DNA of 64,000 nt from Hemicentrotus pulcherrimus (taxonomy: Eukaryota > Echinodermata > Echinoidea > Camarodonta > Strongylocentrotidae): the NCBI GenBank assembly GCA_003118195.1, contig BEXV01000196.1, positions 81,111 to 145,110 of the forward strand, read 5' to 3'. Shown piece by piece: positions 36,101 to 48,100 of this stretch. The notes beneath the pieces were generated by a model. It made no database searches and had not been told where the DNA came from. It was given only the letters and a program-made list of their open reading frames with translations. Each line of letters starts with the position of its first letter. The stretch's first letter is position 1. The position numbers and the translations under genes are program-made.

Positions 36101-39100
36101 CCGTTGTTCATTACAATCCTGTAGATTAGAGTGTGATGAACAAACCTGTTTGACAGAACTGGCCGGCGTACCCAGATGGACAGTTACAAGTGTAGGGAGG
36201 ATCGGATCCCGGAAAAGGGTTACAAGTTCCTCCATTCTGACATTGGTTATTACCACACAGATCAGTACCTGATATGATATTCATGAGAAGAGGTTATAGG
36301 TTAAACCAAGCACATTTACATTTTCATGAAATAAACTTATATACACAAACACACGCACATACCCGCAAGTATATAATGTGGAAACATACATGTAGATTGG
36401 ATGATGGAAATAATATATATGCTTAAATTTTAGATTATTTCGACTAAAGGAAATTGCAACAAGATTTCGTGACATTATAGATTTTTAGTCTGCGTAATTG
36501 ATTCTCCATCCAGATATCCGACTGATATTCATTATAATCATGTAGATTAAAGTGTGATAAACAAACATGTTTGACAAAACTGGCCGGTATACCCAGATGG
36601 ACAGTTACAAGTGTAGGGAGGATCGGATCCCGGAAAAGGGTTACAAGTTCCTCCATTCTGACATTGGTTATTACCACACAGATCTGTACCTGATATTCAT
36701 GAGCAGAGGGAATAGTCTAAATCAATCAAATTTACATTTTCATGTAATAAACTATTACACACAAACACAAGCACATACACACACACACATAATATATAAT
36801 GTTGAAACATACAGATTGGATGAGGATATATGCATAACTTTGATAAAAATTGCTTCTTCTTTCTGCCTTCCTTTTCGCGGAATTAACGCCTGGAATCAAA
36901 GTCGGATCTCTGGATCTGTGCGACAAATGATCATGGAAACAGATCGAGTCATATTGGTCATTTTTCATGATGAAAAAAGGAAGAAGTATTTTGACTGCTT
37001 TAGAAATACATATCACGTATTTTCCTGAAAATATGATCTTTGAGGATGAAGTATTTTAATTCAATTCAATTAATATGTTAGTCTTTGAAGGAAATAAACC
37101 CTTTAAATTCAATACACTCACTATTTGATTTTTACGCATTTGTTTAAGTTTGCAAAATCTATCTTTATGTAGGTCAAATTTTGAAGAAGCAAACCTGTTT
37201 GGCAGAACTGGCCGGTATACCCAGGCTGACAGTTACAAAAGTATGGAGGGATGGAACCTGGAAATGGACTGCAAGATCCTCCGTTCTGACACTGGTTATT
37301 GGCACAGAGATCCAGAGCTGGTAATAGAAGATAGAACGTAAAAAAAATTGAAAATGATGGTGAGAACACAGACTATATAGTTGTTGAAAAAGTTACGTTT
37401 GCAACGGTGATAAGTCGTCCATTCCGAGCTTGCACTTTGGGTTCATAGTGTCTTATAATATTTAGGAAAATTGCCTTGCAGTAAACAGGCCACACAATAA
37501 TAATCCGCTTTAAAAAGACCATGTACGCGAGAAGAAAAAAAACAACATACAGCAGTCCCGCTTTTTCAGTATAGATAGCGGTCACAGTACAAGTTCGATA
37601 AATTTGAAGTTTTTGAATATTTGCAAATTTGAATCAAATAATCTTACTTTTAATCATATACTACTACAGCAATAATGTAGTTGCTTCCCAGCTCTTGAAA
37701 CCTTTTGAAAAATGTTTTATAAATTCTACCCTTCATTAACATACTTTTTTTCAAATATCACACCTGTTTGACAGAACTGGTCAGTATAACCAGGTTGGCA
37801 AGTACAGAAATATGAAGGGTTGGAACCAGGAAAAGGACTGCAAGATCCTCCGTTTTGACACTGGTTATCAGTACATAGATCTAGAGCTGGGAAAGGAAAG
37901 CAAAGTAGAATTTAATGACTACACTATTGTGAGTTCATACACTAAATCTGTTTTTTTTAAGTAGCGTCTGCAAATGTAATATGTCCTCAATTCTGAACTT
38001 GCAGTTGCAGTTTGTAGATCCATAATTTTAACGATTACATGCACTATATTAGAAGCGTGCCTATCAATTCCAATCCAATCAAAAAAAGATATGGCATATA
38101 GCGTCTTTTCTTGTAGTTCCAAAGCACTTTGCAACTTTCACCGTAAGCAAATAATTAAAAGAAAAAAAATCCACCAACAAAGAAATTAATATAACAACGT
38201 GAATATGAATAGTCAATGTTCTCTATAACCCCTTAAAAAATGAAAACAACGGTAAAGTCTGAAATACACTGATATACCAGCGTTGTAACACAATGTATAA
38301 TAATCCTTTTAAAAGGTACAACAAAAGTTCAAATTTGAAAGGCATACCTGTTTGACAGAGCTGGCCTGTGTACCCAGCGAGACAGTTACACGTGTAGGGT
38401 AGACTTGGTCCCGAAGAAGAGTTACAAGTTCCTCCGTTCTGACATTGGTTACCAGCACATGGATCTACAACTGAAAAGGATATTTAGAGTTAAGACAAAT
38501 CAAAGAAAGTTATCTTACATGAAACACAAAAAATGCTATACTCTCAAGAAGTACTTGTAGGGTTTAAGTTCATTGTCTGGAGAAGAAAATGAAGAAACGT
38601 GTACATGCATTCGCCTTTACTACCCTTAAAATGTACATGACCAAATAACATTTGTTACATCTCTCGTTTGGTATTTAAAGTGTCTGTTATATTCCTACTC
38701 CGACATGCCAGGTTTGCGTGCACTGGACTGAAAAACGCGAAGAAGCAAACCTGTTTGGCAGAACTTTCCACCAATCTCTGATCGACTACAGAAGTATGGA
38801 GGGTTAAAACCTGGGAAAGAATTACACGATTCTCCGTTCAGACACTGGTTGACAAATATCCTGTCTTAAACATTCTTGACTTCAACAGTCTTGGCATATT
38901 GGTTGAGTCTGTGTTATTAGATGAACATTTCGACGTCTCGTTGTTTCATTTAATATCTCTCAAGCACATATGAACACTTTCACAGTTGCCGAGGCAAGAA
39001 ATGCATAGAAATATAGTATCATTAATATCAAGAAAAATATATAGATTCACTGATTTTTCAAAAATGTAATTATAGTGAGAAAAGAAATGGAAGTTGTGAC

Positions 39101-42100
39101 AAACATTATATGAAATGTATGGACAAATATCTATTCAAAAACAAATCTCAAGAAAACAAAATAAAGCTATCAGACATGTTTAATTAAACTGAGTACCGAT
39201 CAATAGCATACCTGTTTGACAGAGTACGCCGGTATACCCAGACAGACAGTTACACGTGTAGGGAAGACTTGGTCCCGGAGAAGGGTTACAAATTCCCCCG
39301 TTCTGACATTGGCTACCAGCGCATGCATCTACAACTGAAAAGGATATTTAGAGTTAAGACAAATCAAAGAAAGTTATCGTACATGAAACACAAGAAATGC
39401 TATACTCTCAAGAAGTACCTGTAGGGTTTAAGTTCATTGTCTTGCAAGATAATGAGAAGAAAATGAAGAAACATGTACATGCATTCACCTTTACTACCCT
39501 TAAAATGTACATGACCAAATAACATTTGTTACATCTCTCGTTTGGTATTTAAAGTGTCTGTTATATTCCTACTCCGACATGCCAGGTTTGCGTGCAATGG
39601 ACTGAAAAACGCGAAGAAGCAAACCTGTTTGGCAGAACTTTCCACCAATCTCTGATCGACTACAGAAGTATGGAGGGTTAAAACCTGGGAAAGAATTACA
39701 CGATTCTCCGTTCAGACACTGGTTGACAAATATCCTGTCTTAAACATTCTTGACTTCAACAGTCTTGGCATATTGGTTGAGTCTGTGTTATTAGATGAAC
39801 ATTTCGACGTCTCGTTGTTTCATTTAATATCTCTCAAGCACATATGAACACTTTCACAGTTGCCGAGGCAAGAAATGCATAGAAATATAGTATCATTAAT
39901 ATCAAGAAAAATATATAGATTCACTGATTTTTCAAAAATGTAATTATAGTGAGAAAAGAAATGGAAGTTGTGACAAACATTATATGAAATGTATGGACAA
40001 ATATCTATTAAAAAACAAATCTCAAGAAAACAAAATGAAGCAATCAGACATGTTTAATTAAACTGAGTACCGATCAATAGCATACCTGTTTGACAGAGTA
40101 CGCCGGTATACCCAGACAGACAGTTACACGTGTAGGGAAGACTTGGTCCCGGAGAAGGGTTACAAATTCCTCCGTTCTGACATTGGCTACCAGCACATGG
40201 ATTAACGACTAACAATGATTTATTTGATAAGATAAAACAAACAAAAGAAAAATTTAATATATTATAAAAAGTAATTTATAAATATGCGAAGGTCAATGAT
40301 AGATTTTTAAGTACAACGTTGCCCATTAAGATGGAATATCTTTCTAACCTCTTTTTCATGAATTGATTGCGACAATTTGGTTAATTTTTTATAAATAAAG
40401 CTTATTATCTTCTTAGAACCCTATTGATGAATCTCTATAACTCTTTATAGTGATCCATAAAGTTTTGAGAATATATTGACATACTTTTGATATTAATAAT
40501 AAATCGTATTCTAACGATCATATTGTTAAAAGAGGTTAAAGCCCCTCTGAAGTGTTGGGAGCGTCGAATTTTGACAACTTGATGGCAAAATTTCACTTAA
40601 ATTGTATCATAATGTGAAAGAGGATGTCATTTAAAAGACACTTTTGCAAAGTTATGTGTTTGAAGACAAATATTGATAAAAGAATTGGTTTTATTGTTGT
40701 ACGCATGAAGAAAGCCTAAATTTTATTTTCCATCAATATTCGACTTCAAACACGTTAATTTTTGAAAATCCTCGCAGAAATATGTCTTAAATGACATTCT
40801 CTTTCACATTATTATGAAGAAACAAACCTGATTGGCAGAACTGTCCACCAAATCCCGAAGGACAACTGCAGAAGTATGGAGGGTTGGAACCTTGGAAAGG
40901 ATTACAAGATCCTCCGTTCTGACACTGGTTATTGGCACAGAGATCCACAGCTGGAAGGATATATACCCAAAATAAATAAGTTAAAAAGCAACAGAGTCGA
41001 TGCACGGCCTTGCAACGTTAAATTGCTGTTCAACCTGACAGGGCTGTAACAAAATGATTACTATTATAAGAGAATTAAAGATGTCATAGAAATACAATTA
41101 AAACTGAATTTATGAAGTTTAATTATTAAAGATTTGGCTCACTATTTATTCCTTTGAAAGACTGACTCTTTGAATATTTTTTTTCTTTCGATTTAGCTTC
41201 ATGATAAAAGGGGCCTATATATTGTGCAAATCAACAGTGCATATGAAAAGACACTTTTAGTCCTTTATGATCTACATCTGTATCATTCACATGATAGCGA
41301 TATAGTATTGACTTAAAATGGAACTCCGATTTTAAAATACTAGAATAGGGTTGAGCGAAATGAGAGAAACGGCATTGCTATGAAAAGATGCTGAGTAAGA
41401 ATAAAAAGCATACCTGTTTGACATATTATGCCGGTATACCCATCTAGACAGTTACACGTGTAGGGAAGACTTGGTCCCGGAGAAGGGTTACAAGTTCCCC
41501 CGTTCTGACATTGGTTAATAGCACATGAATCCAAAGCTATAGAAATTTATATAGTTGAGACCAAATGTATCATTATAAAAGACGTGTTATGGAAGGAAAC
41601 ATCAATGACATATTCATGAAGTCATTAAGTCAGTCACAATATATTGAAATGTTAACGTACTGCACCCTTAGAGACTGACGGTACATGAGACTGAAAGCCC
41701 ACACGTACGACCGACAGCCCATAACCAACAATATAGGTCCCGTAGATTGTCGTGGTCTACTTGGATATCCCACAAATATGAGATACACGGTGCATAATTA
41801 AGAAGTTAGACGCATGTACGAGCGACCAAAAATGTATTAAAAATAAATTGATAAAGAATGAAACATGATTGAAATATGTATGTATATGAGGTTTAAAACT
41901 CTTTACGTCAGTCGACATACATTGAAATATGGGCGGTAAGTAGGGCTTACATCGTCTCCCGCCCCCCCCCCACTCAGTGTTATTTAGGGTACGCATATGC
42001 TCGTATCCTCTTTTTGAAAGCACCCCTATCTGAGGACTGCCAACATTTCCGAACCCCCCCCCTTTCGCGGGCTTTTCCCGGGCTTTTCCTGCCTTGGAGA

Positions 42101-45100
42101 CCCCCCTAAATCAAGAAAAATGCTCAATGTACCCCCCTAAATTCGGAATAATTTCTCAGGAGTCCAAAGAGATGAGAAAAAAAAACACCCCCTTTTTAAA
42201 GAAATCTCCGGGTGAAAAGTCAAATTCCACCCTTTTTTTTTTTACAATTCTCGGGCCGGACATTGTCGAAGGTTCAGGAGGCATTATTCTGAAATGTTTG
42301 GTACTCTTCTCTGTATACCATTTCGTTAAGTTTTTGACGTTAAGCAACAAAAGAAAAGGAGACACATAATTAAAATTTGTGTGATATTTATACTCAGAAG
42401 GACGATTGAAATATAATTGATCAAATGCTGAAATAGGAAGAAACAGACCTATTTGGCAGAACTGTCCTTCATACCCAGGTTTTTAATTGCAAAAGTATAA
42501 ATAGTTGGAACCCAGAAAAGGACTAAAAGATTCTAAGTTCTGACATTGGTTGTTAGCACAGAGATCAAAAGCTGGTAATACAAGATGTTACGCAATTTTA
42601 AAATGATGGTAAGTACACAGACGAAGATGATTAAGGAGACGTCTCATCAACAATGAAAGGTTATACCAACTTGCATTTCGTTTCGACAGAGTGCTCATGT
42701 GTCAGGAAACGTAAAAGTATTGATGCTGAAGGTAATCCAATTGTCAACAAATTGCTAATTGAATCCTATAAATGAAGTGTATTAGTTCCCTTTTTTAAGA
42801 TAAAAAAAATCACATGCTGATGATAATTAAAAAAAAGAAAGTCATACCTGTTTGACAGACAATGCCGGTATATCCAGCTAGACAGTTACACGTATATGGA
42901 AGACTTGGTCCCGGAGAAGGATTACAAATTCCTCCGTTCTGACATTGGTTAGTAGCGCATGAATCCGTACCTGAAATGGGGTGACGATACGATTACAACA
43001 AAAAGGATTTTTTTTTTAATGTATCCGCCTAACTCTATGAAGTTATTTCACGGACGTCACGATTTGGTGAAGATGCTAGTTCATTAACAAAAAAGTTTGA
43101 CGTCATTTTCCACTCACTTTATTTATTGAATCTCTATGAAGCTTTACAGATATTGTTTTTCCCGTTCAAATAATTAATACAATTGATATAATATACAGCT
43201 AAAAAATACGTCAAAAGATTAGACAATATTGATTTTCCCTTCAGTAGAAACCTATAATTTAACTGATTTCCCATTGCGATAAGGTATTCACAAATAATTT
43301 TTTTTTAAACAATTAAAAAGCAAAGCAGATACAATAAATGGTATTTAAGTTACTTGGAACATTCCAACCGAGGCGTATCCAAATTACCATATAAGAGGGA
43401 GCACAGTACTCCTAAAAGTTTGTTAGGAAGTTTTTTTTTGTTTAAATATATTTTTTGTTGTTGAAACCACACATCCCCCCAAAAAGAAAAAACACAAACC
43501 GGCCATCGCCTTAATCATGAAAATAGTGGATGCGGGGGCTGGCTCATTTTTTGAACTATGTACGAAAGGCAAATATAGAAATAAATATACATATAAACAG
43601 ACAATGGACATGATACTAGTTTGACATTATACCTGTTTGACAGAATGTGCCGGTAAATCCAACTGGGCAGTTACAGGTATAAGGAACGGTTGGTCCCGGA
43701 GATGTATTACAAAGTCCTCCATTCTGACATTGGTTATTAGCACATGGATCTGAAAATTAAAGTGGTACGAAGTTGCGATTATACCAAAATGCAATGTTTT
43801 TTTTAAAAAAAATATATTTATACGCCTCACTCCAAAACGTTATATTATGGACGTCATGAATTAATGCAGATGATAGACCATAAAACACTATATCTAATAC
43901 AATAAATGTTCATATACAAAATACGTCAACCGATTAGACAATTTTGATTATGCCCTTCGGCAGAAACCGATATTATATAAGGATTTTTAATGCAAATGGC
44001 TATTTACAAATATTTTCTTGTTTTAGATACGAAAAACAAAGAGGAGACAAAAATGAAATGAAAGAGAGTTCAATATTACTAATATTTGTTGACATGCAAC
44101 AACAAAGAATATTTTAAAAAGAAAAGAAAAATACGTCATCACCTAAAGTAGGATTGGGTGGCGGACTCATTATTTTTCCTCTATTCGAAAGCTATACCAT
44201 TTGGATATCTCTATCCGCTTGTGCTTACAAAAATATGCATGTACGTATAAAAAAAAAAATCAATGGATATTTTACTTACGACACCATACCTGTTTGACAG
44301 AATATGCCGGTATACCCATCTAGACAGTTACACGTGTAGGGAAGACTGGGTCCCGGAAAAGGATTACAAGTTCCCCCGTTCTGACATTGGCTACCAGCGC
44401 ATGGATCTGAAGCCGAAAATGGTATGAATTTGCGATTAACCCAAACAATGAGTGTTTCTTTTTGTATTTATACGCCTAACTTTAAAAGATTCATTTATTG
44501 GATGTCATGATTAGTTTAAGATCATACATCATAAATGGCATGTATTTTTTTCTTCTTCAAAATTTACTCTTTTTTGGTTCAGCTTTGGTTTTAAATTTAA
44601 ATTTGATGTCAAATCGCACTCACACTATTTTCTGAATATATCAATGAAGCTTTACAGAAGTTTCTTTCCCATTCAAAAAATTAATTCAATTTATGTAATA
44701 TAATAAATACGTCAAAGATTAGACAACATTTATTTTGACCGATATTATAACAGATTTCCCATTTTGATAGGTATTCACTAATAACATTTTCTTTAAAAAG
44801 TCAAAAAGGAGACAATAATAAAAGTGTGTTGACTAGCAAAAACAACAAAACAACAACACAGCCCCGCCCCCCCCCCAAAAAAAAGAGGGGAATATATAAC
44901 GAAACCAGTCATCGCCATTTTCATGAAAATGGGGGATGCGGTGGTTGATTCATGCTTGGACCTATATATGAAAGGTAAATACATATAAAAACAGACAACG
45001 AACATGATACTTATGATATTATACCTGTTTGACAGAATATGCCGGTAAATCCAACTGGACAGTTACAAGTATAGGGAAGACTTGGTCCCGGGGATGGATT

Positions 45101-48100
45101 ACAAAATCCTCCGTTCTGACATTGGTTGCTAGCACATGGATCTGAATATTAAAGTGGTGTGAAGATGAGATTATACCAAAGGGGTGTTTTTGTTATTATT
45201 TTTTTTTTATACGCCTAACTTCTTAACGTAATCTTATGGACGTCATGACTTGATGCAGATGATAGATCATAACAAGCACTATATCCATTAAAATTCTGTC
45301 CTTTGGCAAAAACTGATATTATAGCGTTTTTCTCATGCAAATGGCTATTCACAAAGAAAAAATCTTTTACGAAAAATCAAAGAGGAGTTTTTGTACATTC
45401 AAACAGAGGCTGATCCAGGAGTTTTTAAAAGAGAGGGCAAAACATTTCTAATATTTTCTGACAAGCAAAACAAGAACAGCAACAAATAAAAGAAAAGAAA
45501 GATCATCGCCCTAATATGATGGGGTGGCGGACTTGTACCCCAATCCGCTAGCGCTTTCGAAAATATACATTTACATAGAAAAAAACAAAACAATGGGTAT
45601 TATACTCATGATATCGTACCTGTTTGACAGAATATGCCGGTATACCCAGCTGGACAGTTACACGTGTAGGGAAGACTTGGTCCCGGAGAAGGATTACAAG
45701 TTCCTCCGTTCTGACATTGGCTACCAGCACATGGATCAGAAGCTGAAAATGGTGTATAGTTGCGATTAAACCAAAATTGTTCCTTAAATATATATACGCC
45801 TCACTCTAACAAGTCATTTGTTATGGAAGTTATGATTTGGTTAGGATGATAAATCATACGAAGCAATATTTGTATACAATTAATGTACATACAATTATAT
45901 AGATACGTCAAAAGATTAGACAATATATTTTATAACAATAAAATATAATACTATTTCGCTACTCCATTATTCAAGTACTTATAATCACGTATGAGGCAAA
46001 GGCAATATATCTAGCATATGTGGAGAAAAAGGGAAGCCAAAGAAGAATTAGAGGATGTGGAGGGAGAAGCACAAGAAGAAAGAGATAAAGAAGGAGAAGG
46101 AAATGAAGAATATTTTTTTTTTTTTAAGGAGAAGAAGATGATAAAGATGAAAGAGAAAATACTTTGTAAAATAATGCCAAGTGAGGATAAAAAGAAGTTG
46201 CACGTAATCTTTTTGCTTTTTAGTTCATTTTGTGTGAACAGTGCCTTATGATTTTTTTTAATAAAGCAAAACTAAGAGAACCTACTCTGTTGTTCACAGT
46301 TGGTCCCTTCAAATCCACTGGCACAGTCGCAGTAATAAACAGTAAACACCTGAACACAGGTGCCTCCATTCAGGCATGGATCAGAAAGACAGGGTTCATC
46401 GGGGGCTGAAATATATTATGATATATTATAATGATAACAATTATAATAATCAGGATAACAATGATAATGACAATAATAATATCAAAATGATAATAATGAT
46501 GAAATAATAATAAACATAATACTCATTCAAGAGATGATCTTTCGCACTTGTTTTCATTAATATAAATGCGATAGGTACAATAACATATGGCGAAGGGAAT
46601 GTAACATGCCTGTTATACTTGTTTGACAGAACTGGCCGTTGAATCCAGGTGGGCAGCCACAGATGTAAGGAGGAATGGAACCCGTAGAAGGTTGACAGAC
46701 TCCGCCATTTTGACATTGGTTATTAGCACACGGGTCAAAAGCTGATGACAAAAAGGTAAAACAGGGTTGTGTTTCGTCGGTTTCTTTTACGTAAATGCTG
46801 AAAATGCATGTGTACATTTGGTTGTAAGTGTAAGCAACCAGGTGATCGAAGGCTTTAAGTCCTCTACGAGGGACTTCGTAATGAGGAATAATGCCTTACC
46901 AAATGGCACTGGTTCATGGACTTGCTTTCCAACTAGGACCTCCATGTTTCAATACGAGATCCACGAAAAAAAAGGAGAAGAAGATGATAAAGATGAAAAA
47001 GAAAATACTTTGTAAAATAATGCAAAGTGAGGATAAAAAGGAGCTGCACTTAATCTATTTGCTTTTTACTTCATCTTGTGTGAACAGTGCCTTATGCTTT
47101 TTTTTAAATAAAACAAAACTAAGAGAACCTACTCTGTTGTTCACAGTTGGTCCCTTCAAATCCACTGGCACAGTCGCAGTAATAAACAGTAAACACCTGA
47201 ACACAGGTGCCTCCATTCAGGCATGGATCAGAAAGACAGGGTTCTTCGGGGGCTGAAATATATTATGATATATTATAATGATAACAATTATAATAATCAG
47301 GATAACAATGATAATGACAATAATAATATAAAAATGATAATAATGATGAAATAATAATAAACATAATACTCATTCAAGAGATGATCTTTCGCACTTGTTT
47401 TCATTAATATAAATGCGATAGGTACAATAACATATGGCGAAGGGAATGTAACATGACTGTTATACTTGTTTGACAGAACTGGCCGTTGAATCCAGGTGGG
47501 CAGCCACAGATGTAAGGAGGAATGGAACCCGTAGAAGGTTGACAGACTCCGCCATTTTGACATTGGTTATTAGCACACGGGTCAAAAGCTGATGACAAAA
47601 AGGTAAAACACGGTAAGTGGTATAGTTGGAAGTTTCGTCGGTTTCTTTTACGTAAATGCTGAAAATGCATGTGTACGTTTGGTTGTAAGTGTAAGCAACC
47701 AGGTGATCGAAGGACTTAAGTCCTCTACGAGGGACTTCGTAATGAGGAATAATGCCTTACCTAATGGCACTGGTTCATGGACTTGCTTTCCAACTAGGAC
47801 CTCCATGTTTCAATACGAGACCACAACTTTGCCACACAGCCTTTGCACCTCCGTATAATGAGCACTTCGAAATTTAATTCTGTATTCATTTATTTATTAT
47901 TATTATTTTCATTCTCATTTTTGTAGGGGGGGGGTGTGATTCAATAAAACTTATTCTCAGCAACTGCATAAACGTAGTTACAGTGTTTCGCGAATTTATA
48001 TGTTTTTTTTTTTACAAGAATATTCGTTCACCAGAAACTTGGTTGCTGTATATGCTCAGTCTAAAGTAAATATATAACTTGGAATTTAGAACGCCGAAGA

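Larger units (their letters stand above)
38465..40200. repeat. Tandem duplication of about 0.87 kb containing EGF exons
   Basis: Lower copy about 38465-39328, upper copy about 39329-40200, offset 864-874 bases. They share long identical stretches in exon, relic exon and intron (for example ACTTTCACAGTTGCCGAGGC and GACGTCTCGTTGTTTCATTT). One 10-base indel (TTGCAAGATAATGAG region) is the main difference. Confidence 0.9.
38348..41536 (-). other. EGF exons 11-17 region: alternating A/B exon array
   Basis: Intact exons are 41414-41536 (A subtype, [14 protein letters not shown]), 40828-40950 (B subtype, [14 protein letters not shown]), 40086-40208 (A), 39212-39334 (A) and 38348-38470 ([15 protein letters not shown]). 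Decayed B exons lie between the last three A exons (39625-39740 and 38751-38867). The order A-B-A-b-A-b-A shows amplification of an A+B exon pair. The two A+b units at 38465-40208 are nearly identical. Confidence 0.85.

Noticed and set aside
38751..39740. Two B-type segments as real EGF exons
   Set aside because: Two of six cysteines are missing and no acceptor is present, so they are treated as relics.
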